A stretch of 64,000 nt of DNA, taken from positions 213,501 to 277,500 of the forward strand of contig NC_037640.1 in assembly GCF_003254395.2 (NCBI RefSeq), given 5' to 3'. A model generated the notes under the pieces. That model searched no databases. It was given only the letters and a program-made list of their open reading frames with translations, and was not told the origin of the DNA. This DNA is from Apis mellifera. Lineage: Eukaryota; Arthropoda; Insecta; Hymenoptera; Apidae. Positions 27,361-40,619 of this stretch are shown piece by piece. The stretch's first letter is position 1; each line of letters starts with the position of its first letter. The position numbers and the translations under genes are program-made.

Positions 27361-28335
27361 ACATGCGTTAACTATGTGACGCAGAGATTAATGCGTACAT
27401 ATAAACTTAAAGCAAATATTAAAAAGAGAACAGATGAGATCGTCGTTTTTTTGGTTAGCCTTTTCATCGATCTCAAAGTGGAAAAATAAACATGTTATTA
27501 TAGTAGATTTTATGATATCTTAAGCGACATAACGATTTGCGCGTCAAAGAATCTACGATTACACCGTTATATGAATGTTTAATTTTCCGAATGAAGCGTT
27601 ACAAACCTAAAAATATTATGTTATATATATTTATGAATTGTTAGAAAGATGCATGATGTATGAATCACAACCGCACAAATAAATATACAAATGTGCTGAT
27701 TGAAATAAAGATATTGGTCGGTCGTAGATCCTTATAACTAACTTATATATATACACTGACAGCGCACGCGAAACGTATGCACCGTTTTACATAATCTTTC
27801 GAGTAAATTTAAACAATATATTACAGCATTTTCAATAAGACTATATACATATAGCGAAGAGCTTAACGAACGTTCATTTTCATCGCCTTGGTATTTACAA
27901 GTAATCTTACGTGCCGAAATATTTTCGACAAAAGATATTTGATTTTCTTTAATTTCTTTCTTTCTTATTTAATACTACACGCACGCATGTACACAAGCAA
28001 CACACTTATACACATATGCACACACATACAATTCATAAGAGCAAACATCGACATGAAACAGATCCATTTTTACGTATAAAATAACAATAAACACAAAATA
28101 CTAAGTTTATCTATCTAGTACGAAAACATTTCCAATAGTTTGTTCTCTCTCCATGTTAATTATTAATCGTTATATCTTATAAAAAAAGTAATGACATATT
28201 TTTATATCAATTTGGCTGCATTTTTTCCAGTGATATCGCAAAAGTTTGAAATTCGCGAAAAATAATTAGATTTTTAAGCCAAGTGATCTCAATCTTTTTT
28301 CATTCAAAAAACTTTTTTTTTTTATATAAATACAG
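27361..28335 (-). other. Probable 3' UTR of pps/DIDO1-like gene
   Basis: Downstream (minus strand) of the stop at 28336-28338 the sequence becomes less AT-rich and more complex than the flanking desert, without an open frame. A Pumilio-type TGTAAATA lies on the minus strand at 27892-27899. The extent is an inference. Confidence 0.45.
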
Positions 28336-29900
28336 CTAATCAATTGATTCGGAAGGACCTTGACCCCATCTTGATTTTACCCTTTGTGTCTTGTTTGGAG
28401 TACAAGGAGCAATACTATCATCATTAACTTTTCTTTTAACGCTTAACACAATTCCACTTTTTGGAACGAACTTTGAACGAGAAGATATTGTTTTAGATAC
28501 ATTGTTTTCCACACTTGGTGGTGTAGATGGGAATGGAGGAAAATCCTCATCTTCAAGACCTGGAGGTTTTGGTTGTTCAGGAGCTATATTTCGTTTAAAA
28601 GTTTCTGGAAAGGGATTTTTATAAGTTCCTTCATGAGTGGGAGAATCTGTTGTCGAACTTGAAAGATTTACAGATACTGGCATTAACGACGGAGAGGAAA
28701 TGATCGTTGGAATAGTTGGTGTTGTAGATGAAGTCGACGGAACAGAATTTTCAGTCATCATTGTTCCTGATGTTACCACAGCTGATGCAGCTGCAACGGC
28801 CGCTAATTCTTCTTCTGCTTTTCTGATTAAATCCAAATCACTTAATGAACTTAAAGTGCTTTTACTTTCTTTTTCCTTTGAAATTGATTCTCGATGACTA
28901 GATGAGACTGGTTCAAGTGAAGATTTATCAGCATTTGATTTATTTGATCCTCCAACTGAAAGTTTCATAGAAGGTGGTGAAGAATACTTTTCTGAATTTT
29001 GATAAATTGAAGAATTTGCAGTAGTTAAAAATGTGGCACTGGGTTTAGATGGTAAATATGGATCTATTTTTGAACTTTCTTGTCGTTTAACATTTGCTAA
29101 GATTTCTTGCAAATTTGGTGGTATCGTTATGTTTGAAACTTTGTCAAGAATCGGTTGAGTAAATTTTGAAATACCGGGCGGTGGTGGTGGTGTAAACGAT
29201 CTTGTATCTGACGGACTGTAAGCTTCTTCACACTCATCACTGGCCGGTGGGTCCAGCCCTAAACCCTGAAATTAATAAAAATAATATTAAAAATCAATAG
29301 AATTTAAAAAAATTTTTTTGTAAATAAATGTATATATCCATGTATATAACATTAATGTATGTAATATTATCATTTACAATCAGATATAATTTTTTTCTAG
29401 AATTTTTTCCTCATTTTCTTGTTTTTAACTTAGTAATATTAATTGAATTTATTATATATTTTATAATTAATTTAGTAATATTAATTGAAAGAGAAAAAGA
29501 AAAGAAAAAAAATTGAAATAAAAATTAAAAAACAAATTGAAATTAATAATTGAAAATAATAATATAAAAAAATATATTGAAAATAATAACTTTTACTTAT
29601 TTCATATTATATACGTATTAATATTTTTTTTTTATAAAATAATATCAATCCTGTAATATATTAAATTAATAATAATAATGATATAGTATTTGTAATTTAT
29701 AATTATTATTATATTTATATATAATATATAATATATATATAATATATATATTATTATATATATTATAATTAAAAAAACATGCATTTTATAGTCAATAAGT
29801 TAATCAAATATATTGATAATATTAAATTGAAAATAATTTATATTTATATAAAAATTCTCTATATTATATATACAATATATAATATAATATGTATATATAA

Positions 29901-29956
<56 letters not shown>

Positions 29957-30033
29957 ATATATTATATATACATAAATTTGTATTAAAAAAAAAAAAGAAA
30001 AAAAAGAAAAAAAAAGAAAATGAAAAAAGAAAA

Positions 30034-30064
<31 letters not shown>

Positions 30065-33000
30065 CAAACATAAAACTGATTTCATTAAAATATTTTCGCA
30101 AAAAGTAACCGAACAGCTCGAGGATAGGAAGAGGATACCACGAATAGATCGAAATCAATTTTATTTACAATAGGATAAAAGGAAAAACAATAACATTTGA
30201 TTTCATAAAAAATAAATCTTGTTAAAATTCTCACCGGCAAAGTAGATGTTGATTCACCAAGAAATGACGAACTAATATTCTGTATTTGTTGCTTCTGCTC
30301 TTCGATTTGTCTATTTAGTTCTTCCATTTTTCGCTGAAGCTCTGTAGAATTTTTACTAGAAGAAATTATGCTATTATCAAGTGGGGTACTATCAATACCC
30401 ATTGAACCAGATATCGAAGGTACTGTAGCTGTTGATGCTGACGTTGAAGAAGTTCGTATATCAAGATCAACTTCTTCTTCATCCATTTGACCGGGACTAT
30501 ACGGTTCATCACCGTCATCCTCAAGAGGTACTTTACCAGGTGAAGACGTAAGATCAATCTTTGAAGATAATTCAGGAACTATTTTACATATTGTTGCAGT
30601 ATCGAGTAACGTACTCCTCGACATTCCTATATGTGCTCTATTTAAATTGTCAAGAGTTGTTTGTGTAACAGAATGTTGTTTTTCTTTTGCGGATTCTGTT
30701 GTATTGACATTTCCAATTGTTTTGTGATATATATTTGTTCCGGTTGCTGAAGGAGATGAAGATGCTGGAATTGTTGGTGTAACCGTAGAAGCAACAGAAG
30801 CTGCAATTATTGTTGTATTGGTATTATTAGATTTATCTTTTGAAGCACTTACTAATGGTGGCGTATAGCTTCGATCAGTATCTTTTTTCGATAATTTTAT
30901 TGGAACACTCGAACTTATACCGGCAAGGCGTTTTCTTTTATTACGGACGATGATTCCTAAAAGAAGATGCGGTCTATGTTCTTCGAAGCCAGGACCATTT
31001 AATGGTAATAGAACCTGAGGTATTGTACTCTGACTTGAAAATGGCATTATATAAAAATCCTTTATATTCTTAGAAACATTTCCAACTACTCCAAGTCGAC
31101 TTCTACTATTTAAATAACTATATAAAGTTATGTATGGAATTTTTTCTTCATCATTTGCTGCAGTAAGTCGAATCACTAGAATTTCTTTCGAGCCAGTCTT
31201 TTTCATTTTTGAAATGTAATCCCATACAGTTTCATGACTTATTCTACCAACAACATCAACTGTATCTGGCAAGTCATCCATCAAATCTTTTGCATGACCA
31301 CTAACTTCTTGCGCGGTAATAAAGAACTTTGCTACATCCACCATATTAACGAAACCTCTCCAAACTGTTTGCCATCCTCCTTTCGGAGTTTCATTTTCAA
31401 TAATAGTTGATTCTTGTTCTCTTTCTCTATCAATTTCATCATTTATATCCGGTGTTTTAATCGTAACTGTTGAAGATGGTTCTCTGTCTGATAAATCAGA
31501 ATCATTTCCATCAATAGTGTTCGTTGTTGCTTCGTCTTCAATATGCCGCCAAAGCCGGTCTTCAATTGATTTTTCAGATGATGTTCCTGTTAATCCTGAT
31601 AATTCTTCTTTCTTTTCCATCTCTTTCTTCCTTTCGTCATCTTTTTTGTCAACATCTTTCAAATCACAATGAATGAAACTATTACGATTTCTTGAACTGT
31701 TTTCATTGCTTCTATGTCGTTCTTTTTCTTTTTCTCTCTCCCTATCTTTTTCCTTTTGTTTAGTCTTTTCTCTATTATTTCTTTCCGAACGAAGCTTTGA
31801 TTTCTCTCTATCTCTGGTTCTGGATCGTTCACGATCTCTGTCTCTATCTCGTTCTTTTTCTTTATCACGATCTTTTTCTCGCTCACGTTTACTTTCTTTA
31901 TCTCGAGATTTTCTTTCTCTACTTTTTTCTCTAGTTTTACTGCGTTCTCTGTCATCTCTACTATGTTTATGTCTACTTCTACTGATACTTCTACCACGTC
32001 TATCGTTCGAAGCCTTCGAACGATTACTCTCTTTTTCTCTTCCCCTTTCCTTTTCTTTATCTCTTTCCTTTTCTTTCTCTCTACCTTTATCTTTATCTTT
32101 TTCCTTATCCTTTTTTCTCTTATCATCAAAACTCCTTAATCTTTTCATATCTTCTTTAACTTTTAATTTTTCTTCATCATTTGATTTTTCTAGATCTTTT
32201 TCCATATCATCCACAGTTGAAGTTATACTGTCAGCATTGTTTAGTGCAGTTACAATATCTTGTACAGGAGTTTTTGGATCAACGTGGTCAATACTACCAT
32301 CATTTTCAATTATTTGTTCACCTTTATGTGTTTTAACAACAATAGATTTAGCTTGAGCCATTAGATCTAATTCGTTTTTTTTAATCATTTCTAATTGATG
32401 CTTTGTTTCTTTTTCCCGCCATTCAGCTAATTCTTGACTTGCCATTTCATCAGGACTTAATCTTACAACTGCATCTGGTGTTAATGATCTATCAGCAATT
32501 TTTCTAAATAATGTCAAATTCTTTGTATCTTTTATATTAAATACGAGACTTCTGTATTTAGCTTTATATTTTGCTCCTGTATCTTTGAAATATTTATACA
32601 ACTCTAGTTCAATGTTGTAAGCTAAATCTGCTATTTCTTCATCAGTAAGTTTTAAATCTTCAGTTTCTTTTATGCGGCTAGACAACAATTCTGTCAAAGT
32701 TTTTCGTATATTTAATCTTATAGGTTCGGTTTCAGGTTTCTTTGGCGGACTAGGCTTGATTTGTTGTTGTTTTGATTGTAAAATTGCCTGTTTTGATTCC
32801 TGTTTCTTTACATTTGGTGTTTGCTTTGGTGATACAGCATTTGGTTGTTTAGATTGTGGTTGTGTAATCAATTTTGCTGTTGTGGTTTTCAATAATAAAG
32901 AGCCTTTATTTGATGCTGGTAATAATGTTTGTTTAATTTGTATTGATTTTGTACTTGTTGGTTGAATTTGTTGTTGTTGTACTTGCGGCTGTTGTTGTCC

Positions 33001-33971
33001 ACCGGAGATAACTGTAATTTTTTTACCTCCTGTAGTTAAAATCATTTGTTTAGATCCTTGTACTTTTGTATACGTCATTTTTGGAAGATTCTGTCCTTTT
33101 CCAGGTGATAATAATGCAGATTTTCCCTTAAAATAATTTTATTAAATATTTAATAAAAAAATAGAAAAATAAAAGAAAATTTTTATACTTACTGTTTTAG
33201 CGGATATTTGCGTATTTTGAATAGTTGTGATCGTTTTTCCTACTTGTAGAGTACCAAGATTATTTGTCCCAACTACTTCAAATGTAGGATGTTCCTTTAA
33301 CCATAAACGTAAATTTGATCTTGTTGGAGCATCAGAACCTTAAAAAATAATAATAACAACAAATAAAAATATTTTTTTTAAAAAATAAAGATCTAACTAA
33401 AATCTAAAAAATAAACAGAATTAGTTTACCAGTTAATACTGTTCCAGATTTTCTCTCAAAGACAATAACTCGTGTATCAGATTTTGGCTTCGAGGCAGAA
33501 TCAAAAGGTGATAATCTTGTTCCTTTCGGGCTAGTGGTTGATCCTGGTATTGGTTTGTCTTTGGTCAATGTTTCTTGAGCATGTGCAAGTATACATGCAT
33601 CAGAACAATAAATGCTGGAATTTCTTGCTTCTTTTTTACAAACAACACATTGCATACCACTAGAATATTGAACACTACCATAATCACAATTAGAATGTAT
33701 TAAAGGTGATATTTCTTCACTAAATGAAGTCTGATTAACAGAAGTAAGACTTTTTGGATTATCAAATACATTATCAGATTGAATCCGTTGCTTTCCTGAA
33801 GCATTTTGAGTATTTAGTTTTGTTTTTATTTCTTCGTCCTTCTTTTTAGCACAATTTGGACAAACCCATTCTATTCCCTTTTCCTCCATTTGTTGTCCTA
33901 AGCAAGAAAAAAAATCAAAAAAAGAAGAAATATAACATAATAAAGAACATATGTAAATTTTATATATATAA

Positions 33972-34012
<41 letters not shown>

Positions 34013-37000
34013 TTTATTATATTATTTGCATGAAAAAATACAACATTTATTTTTTTTTTCTTACCCATTGCTTTGCTAACATGTACACACTTTCCGTGAA
34101 ACCAATCTTCACATACATCGCAACAAATCATAAAACGATTATTATGCGGTCGCTTGCATATACACCAAAGTCTATCGGGATCATCTTCTGAATCCGAATT
34201 ATCTTCTTCTTCTTCCTCTTCTTCTTCATCTTCTTCTCCAATTTGTTTTGGATCTTTTTCTTCCAAATCTTCTTCCTCTTCATCTTCTTCTTCTTCAGCT
34301 TCTTCTTCCGCGTCATCTTCTTCATCTCGAATTTCATTTCGATTTTTTTCATCTTGATCTATGTTTGTACGAATTTCATGTTTGACGGATTGCGAAATCC
34401 TTTGTTGCGCACTGTAACTATTAAATATTGAAATTTGTAATTTTTTGTATTTAATTTACATTTTTATATTTATTTTTATATTTATATACCCAAGTTTTTC
34501 TGTTCGTTTAGCAGGTTCAAATGATTTTTGAACAGATTCTGTTTTAACTTGTAATCGTCTACTCCTAGTAGCTGGTGCTTCGATAGGAGGTAATGTAATT
34601 ACTCGACCACCACGAATAATTTGAATGGGTTCTTTATCATCTTTTGCTGACTTTTTTCCTGTTTCTTTAGATGTGTTTGTATTTGTACTAGTTGTTATTC
34701 CAACCGTTGTGTTCGATATAGTTGATGTTACAATTATTGCCGTAGAAGCATCTAATGGCTTAGCACCTTCTTGTTCAGATGTAATCAAAGAAGGAATAAG
34801 CATACTATTTGATGTTAATGATTCAGACACAACATTCCCTCCTTGTTCAACAAGTGTAGTCTATAAAATTAGAGAATAAAAAAAAAAGTTAAGAATAAAA
34901 AGAAAAGAAACATGATTCAAATTTTTAATTTTATGCTTTTTAAATAATATATTGATATTAATAAAAATAAAAATTTTAATACATGTTCAGCTAAGTCAAC
35001 TCCAAGTTCTTCTTGTAATAATAATGCTTCAGCTAATAATTCTTCTTCATGTTTACTAGCTTCCATTTCCAACGTAGCTAGTAAATGTTCTTCGCCTTCT
35101 ATACCACCTAAAAAATGAATTCAATACTTCAATAAGTATAAGAAATTCATTAATTGCCAATATCTTTAGAAGTAGTAATTACCCGAATCCAAGCTTGGTT
35201 GTAATTCTTCTGAGACATTAGATTTTATACTTAATTTAGATTCCACTTCGTGATTTTGTACCAAACAATCACCATTTTCTTGTTTTTCTAAAGCAATTGA
35301 AGTTTCAGTATTTATAACTCGATCGGAAGACGTAGAAATAGTACCTTTGATTATAAATTTTAAATGATAATTTCAATGTATACAAATTTTTTTAAAGTAT
35401 GCACAAATATGTATGTATACAAACTGGCACGATTTGATGCTATAGACGATGTTGATGATGAAGGTGTTGATGATAAATGTGTTACATGTGTAAGAGAACT
35501 TCCACTTCCAGAGGAAACAACAATTGTAGATGATGTCGTAGAAATCAACGATGTTACTATATTCTCCTGAACTTTCGAATCATTATTCGAACCGACACGA
35601 CGAATAATATCTGGAGTTGAAAATAATGCAGGACCCAGATTGTCTACCATATATGCTGGCGATTTACGATTTTCTTTTTTTGGATGTTTTTTCGTGCCTA
35701 AAAATAAATTGATATTTTTTTACATATTTGTAATATCATATATAAAGTAATTGATAAAATATTATTAAAAAAAAATTATTAACCATCAAAAATCTTGTTC
35801 TCTGATGTTTTACCAGAATCTATTTCTGTTTTCATAACAATTTCTGAACCATCAAGTTTTCTTTTCTCTTTCTTCAGATCACAAGATTTTATTTTTGAAA
35901 TAGTACCAGGCGATGTTATTTTTGCTGATTGTTGATGTTGCATATTTAATGCTTGATTCTGTATTATTGTAGATTGTTGTGCTGACGATACTTGCGGTAT
36001 TGTTCCTTTCATTTGAGTAACTGATACATTTGATGTTATATTTTTAGCAGTGACAGGTATTTGAACCAGTTTACCATCTTTCGTTGCAAAAAATTTCGTT
36101 CCAGTTTGATTCAAATATTTTCCTTTGGGAAGAATCATCTGTTTCTTTATGTCAATATTTTTAAGATCATTTGGTTTCATAAGCACTTGCTTTTGTACAA
36201 AAGTAACTTTTTGATTAGTTCTTCCTTGTCCAGGTTTTGTAAGAATCATATCACCTTTAATCATATTAGCATTAATCAAATTCGCTTTAACTTGATTCGT
36301 CGTTTGCAATGGTTTGTCAAAATTAACTGAAATATCTTCATTCATTATTGAAGATGATTCAACATGTTGTGATTCCTCTTTTTTCCGGGCAATAGTACTT
36401 TTAAGCTGTCTTTTACCTCTAACAAGACCAAATCCTCCTAGGAAAAGAAAAAATAAAGTTGTTTTCAATTTAACATAAATACATTTTATATTAACAAAAA
36501 TGAAAAAAATAAATAAAAAAAATAATTACTTCTTATACCTGACTTTTCATCTTTCTCAGGACTCTTCATAGCATTCACAGCAGCAGCCATTTCCATATCC
36601 AATCGACGAACTTGTTCCATATCCATTTGTTTATTAGGACCTCTTCTACGTGTAGCTATCATACTTCCTCCTCTAGTAGTAAGTCCTTTTCTACCACCTC
36701 TAGCTCTTACACCACCTCTTCTAGGACCTCTTGGACCAAAATCTGAATCATTATCAGATGGTGGTTCTGAATCTGATGATTCAGTTGATGACATTAACTC
36801 TTCATCATCCTCATCATTAGATTTTCCTTGATCTAGTTGAAGAAATATCATAATGTTAATTTTATATAAATTAATAAATTTAATGCTATGATATGATTAC
36901 TTTTTCCAATTCCTTGTTGCATTACACCTGTTAAATTTCTTGAAATTGGATGTCCAACAGATTTAGGCGTGCTTGTTATATTGATTGATTTTGAATTATT

Positions 37001-38069
37001 AGAAAGAGAAGTAGATGTTGCAGGAAAATTTTTTCGTGGTCGACCAACCGGTTTACCCTGGAATATAATATAATATAATGATGAATGCATTTAATTTTTA
37101 CTGCTAAATAAAAATTTAGTCATATTAGACTTACAGTTTTTACAATAGCTTTTGGTTTTATTGTGACTGTATTCTCAGTATCACCGCCAATAGGCGATGA
37201 CATTTTTGATGTTCCAGGAGCAGGTGAATGTTGACAACCATATTGTAAACCATCATCAGAAGTAGGTGAATCAATAACAGGCAATGGATCTCTTGGTTTT
37301 GGATCAGAAGGAGATAACCTACTTGTATAGCAATGATCTAATTTAACACTATATCTTATGGAGTTTTGTTGTTCTTCTACTGTTAACATATCTGAAAAAC
37401 ATGATCAAAAAATTAATTAAAAATTAAATTATTTAAAAATTATCAATTGTCAAATTAATTATTATTTAATTATTTGAATCAATTTTATTACATATATGAT
37501 GAAATGAAAATAATTCAATTTGCATAATTTATAAAGTTTTGTACCTAAGAGCTTCATAATAGCGGAGTTTTTGAAGGCAACAAATTAAAATAAAATAAAA
37601 TAAAACTAATAATACCAAGCATTGCTGTAACATTTTCTCCTAGAATTTGTTTTGCCTCTTCACTTTGTAAAGCTGTCTCTAATCGTTCCAATTGTTCTGG
37701 ATCCATTTCCATAAAAGGATCAACCAAACTATTTGTATCAGTAGATGTACCAGAATTTATTGCAGTAGATGTAAACATTGGAGGATCAACAGTTAATGTG
37801 ATATCTCCATTTTCTGTATCTGTTTCTGCTTGTCCTACTCTAACAACACTAACATTTGCATTGGATTGATTCACTAAAAGTTAATATGAATAATCAATAT
37901 CTAAAACCAATAATCCCAAATGAGTTTATAATGTAAACTTACTGATTAAACTCTGCAAAGTTTCTTGATCAACAGATATTGTACCATCATCATTAACAAT
38001 GATAATCAATGTATCATCTTTCTTTTCTAATCCACTCTCTTGTGGTTCAATAATAAACGAGCTAGACAT
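28336..38069 (-). CDS. pps: PHD-TFIIS-SPOC transcription/splicing regulator (pps/DIDO1/PHF3 family)
   Basis: Fifteen exons, minus strand: 37943-38069, 37616-37873, 37135-37391, 36901-37057, 36539-36832, 35784-36437, 35425-35697, 35183-35344, 34983-35107, 34490-34860, 34065-34411, 33430-33897, 33193-33338, 30235-33126, 28336-29265. Phases close to give 2486 residues. Domains: an AT-hook-like GRPRK near residue 219; RG-rich basic patch in exon 5; a Glu/Asp run before a C4HC3 PHD finger at about 976-1024 (WCICKRPH, CCDVCEDWFHGKC, WVCPNC) split between two exons; a second Cys cluster (CVVCKKEA, IYCSDACILAH); TFIIS central domain at about 1347-1465; Lys/Arg/Glu/Asp-rich repeats with RS dipeptides at about 1537-1719; SPOC domain at about 1795-1946; and a final PPPPPG region ending RWGQGPSESID. 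This is the order seen in Drosophila Protein partner of snf and in vertebrate DIDO1 and PHF3, nuclear proteins tied to RNA polymerase II and splicing. Confidence 0.94.
29906..29951. repeat. (AT)n microsatellite in the last pps intron
   Basis: AT run of about 46 bp followed by A/G-rich sequence and a second AT run at 30038-30064. Long open frames across it (Ile/Tyr repeats) are artefacts of the repeat. Confidence 0.95.
30038..30064. repeat. (AT)n microsatellite
   Basis: AT run of about 27 bp in the last pps intron, next to a polypurine stretch. Confidence 0.9.
33980..34009. repeat. (AT)n microsatellite in the intron that splits the PHD finger
   Basis: AT run of about 30 bp in the 167-bp intron between the two exons encoding the PHD finger (33898-34064). 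Confidence 0.9.
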
Positions 38070-39580
38070 TTTTCTTTAAATAATAGAAATGTTGCAGTAT
38101 TTGCTTTCAACAAAGTTGTTTTGTCAAAAACAGCAATTGTGTCGCAATTGTGTCTCACAAATGAATCGTGTCCAGAAGAAAGAAAGATTATATATACCCT
38201 TCAAAGGGAGAAGTAACATTCGAACAAGCATCGAGAATATCAGAAGGAATAAACAAGAATTCCGATTAATCAGCCGCGTTCCTGGTTAGATGGAAATTAA
38301 ATTTGGATCCTGTGCAGTATAAGCCGGGTAGGACATCAAAATAAGTTGAATACAACAAATTTTTTAAGATATATATCAAAGAAATCGCGAAAAATTAAGA
38401 AAAAGTAAAATAACAAATAATTAAAAATTGCGATACACAGTATCGTGTCGTTCACGTTTGTCACGTTATTATCTATTCTACGCTTTACACAATTATAAAA
38501 ATTTTAAAGATGATAAATATTACACGTTTCTTTAAGAATATCAAATTAAATTGATATTAATTAATAGTAAAGAAATTAAATACACAACACCTTTAATGTC
38601 ACACTTTGAAAGAAACATAATGTTCATGGTCAAGTAAACAGTACCGCCAAGAAAAGGATAGTCGCCATTTTGTTTGAGTTAGCCAAGTAACGTTTCCCAA
38701 AAGTTTTCGGTCATCCGTCGTTGTTTCGTTGTTATTAAGTTATTTCACAATAAAACTCTTCGTATGAGAATTTTTTTATGTAACTTTCGCAAAAATAACG
38801 TAACTAGCGAAAAAATGAGACTTTTTTCAACGATACATGATGTTACGAACGCACTTCTACCTTTCTGCACACACTGAGACGCTGCGCACTTCTCGTTGCG
38901 CAACAACGAGAAGAGTAAAGCAGTAACGCTATAGCGCGTTAAAAACACCTTCTTGATTTGTAACTGATAATATTTAATTTTTACGAATATCATAAATATT
39001 TCTGATTTGTAATATCTTAAAATAGTTTCTATGTTATTAAATGTTTTTGAATAACATTTTCATTTAAATTTTCAATGAAATATAACATATTTGATATATT
39101 ATATTTTTAAATGATATTATAAATAAGTTTGAAGTTATGAAGTTATAAATCTTATTGTATATTTCTATAAATTTTTTTCTACTTTTTTTGATAAATCTTA
39201 ATAAATTTTTATATTGATTTTAATACAATTAATGTATATGAAAATAAATAACAGATTCATATTCAATAATATTTCTTATTTATTTCTACATTTATTTCTA
39301 TATATAATACAAAATAAATTTTTATATATTATTTTATATATTGTATAAAGTGGATTGAAAATATAATTATATAATATTCATAAATATGATAAAATGAAAA
39401 AATAAAATCTAAAAATAAAAAAAAAAGTAAAAGAAAATATAATAATAATAACCAACACTGTATATATATTTTAACATTTCGTGTCATACAATTAAAGTTC
39501 CGTAAGAGGGAGTATAAAGAGAGTTTGTTCGATTAAAATTAAATAATTTTATAATACAAATAAAAACAAAGAAGATAGAA
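38070..39580. promoter_or_regulatory. Divergent promoter region, pps (-) and ABT1 (+)
   Basis: The two start codons are about 1.5 kb apart on opposite strands. The region holds a YY1/Pho-like GCCATTTTG at 38664-38672, a hairpin-forming palindrome at 38889-38913 centred on TTGCGCAA, and a 10-bp palindrome CGCTATAGCG at 38927-38936. The stretch 39000-39570 is plain AT-rich DNA. The short open frame at 38089-38289 has no supporting feature and probably lies in pps 5' UTR or promoter. Confidence 0.55.
38889..38913. repeat. Perfect inverted repeat with TTGCGCAA core
   Basis: Arms CTTCTCGTTG (38889-38898) and CAACGAGAAG (38904-38913) are exact reverse complements around a 5-base CGCAA spacer. The centre (38896-38903) reads TTGCGCAA, a C/EBP-like palindrome. 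Confidence 0.9.
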
Positions 39581-39592
39581 ATGAATGTATAG
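39581..39592 (+). other. Minimal upstream ORF before ABT1
   Basis: ATG-AAT-GTA-TAG, a three-codon ORF ending 20 bp before the ABT1 start codon. If transcription starts upstream of 39581 it would lie in the 5' leader and could lower translation; the start site is not known. Confidence 0.4.
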
Positions 39593-39612
39593 TGATATAT
39601 AAAATATCGAAA

Positions 39613-40530
39613 ATGGAAAATACTAAATGTACAAAAATTATGAAACTTGATGGATCGAAAACAAAAAAACAAAAACGAGGAATTGTATATTTATCTAGCA
39701 TACCTAAATATATGAATATTGCAAAAATTCGTGAATTATTTACAATATATGGAGAAGTTGGAAGAATCTATTTTCAATTAGCAGAAAATGGTTAATTGAT
39801 TATATATGAAAGAGCAAAATATGTATAAAAAGTTTTATTTTACATAAATATAACCTCTATTTCATATTTTTTTAAAAGAACACATAATTCATTCATTTGA
39901 TGATAGTCGCGATATTTTCCATTGATTAATATTTAAATATGTATAAATATTTTTTTTATATTGCAGGATTGGAACAAGATAGTAAAACAAAAAAACGAAA
40001 AAAAATTCATACAAAGTTTTTTACTGAAGGATGGGTTGAATTTGAAAGTAAGAAAGTAGCAAAATATATTGCATCTACATTGAATAATACACAAATCTCA
40101 ACTAGAAAAAGAAGCAAATTTTATGATGTTATTTGGAATATAAAATATCTTCCAAGGTATAATAATAATTTATTTTTAAATTGTAATTAATTTACATTAT
40201 ATAAAAAATTTACATAAAAAATGCATTTGTATTAACCATACAATTTTTATTAGATTTAAATGGATTCATTTGAGTGAACGTTTAGCATATGAACAAGCAG
40301 TACGTAAGCAAAGATTACAAACTGAAATTGCACAGGCAAAACGAGAAGCAAACTTTTTCTCACACAATGTTGATAGAAGTAGAAAATTACATCAAGTGCA
40401 GCAAAATGGAAATAGTTCTTTCATACCACCTGTAATAAAACAGAGAGACACAGATGCTGAAATTAGAAGCAGAAAAGAAATCGAATTAATAACAGATAGA
40501 ACAAGTTTCTTAGAGTCTTTATTTGGATAA
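39613..40530 (+). CDS. ABT1: Activator of basal transcription 1 / Esf2-type pre-rRNA processing factor
   Basis: Three exons (39613-39790, 39967-40156, 40254-40530; phases 1 and 2) give 214 residues. The family acts in the nucleolus in 18S rRNA maturation and small-subunit assembly (yeast Esf2); the mammalian name comes from a reported TBP interaction. Diagnostic segments are GIVYLSSIP and YGEVGRIYFQ (RNP-like parts of an RRM), TEGWVEFESKKVAKYIASTLNN, the Esf2-type DVIWNIKYLPRFKWIHLSERLAYE, and QAKREANFFSHNVDRSRKL, ending in SFLESLFG. I chose the ATG at 39613; the frame is open upstream but offers only GTG. The protein is shorter than human ABT1 (272 aa) mainly at the N-terminus and in the loop after exon 1. 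AATAAA lies at 40593. Confidence 0.93.
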
Positions 40531-40592
40531 GATATTTAACTATAATATATATTGAAAGATATTTTTAAAAAAACATTCAAAAAAATTATATT

Positions 40593-40598
40593 AATAAA
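40593..40598 (+). terminator. Polyadenylation signal of ABT1
   Basis: AATAAA about 60 bp downstream of the TAA stop. Confidence 0.55.
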
Positions 40599-40619
40599 AA
40601 TTATGTATTTGTTGTTTTA

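Noticed and set aside
28391..28897. Plus-strand open frames opposite the last pps exon
   Set aside because: Antisense shadows of the pps coding exon.
29779..30158. Open frames of about 100 codons on both strands in the last pps intron
   Set aside because: They read through (AT)n as Ile/Tyr repeats and through polypurine as Lys/Phe; artefacts of the microsatellite.
31659..32356. Long open frames on both strands within pps exon 14 (Lys/Glu-rich and Ser/Leu-rich)
   Set aside because: They are shadows of the Arg/Lys/Glu/Asp-repeat region of pps in other frames.
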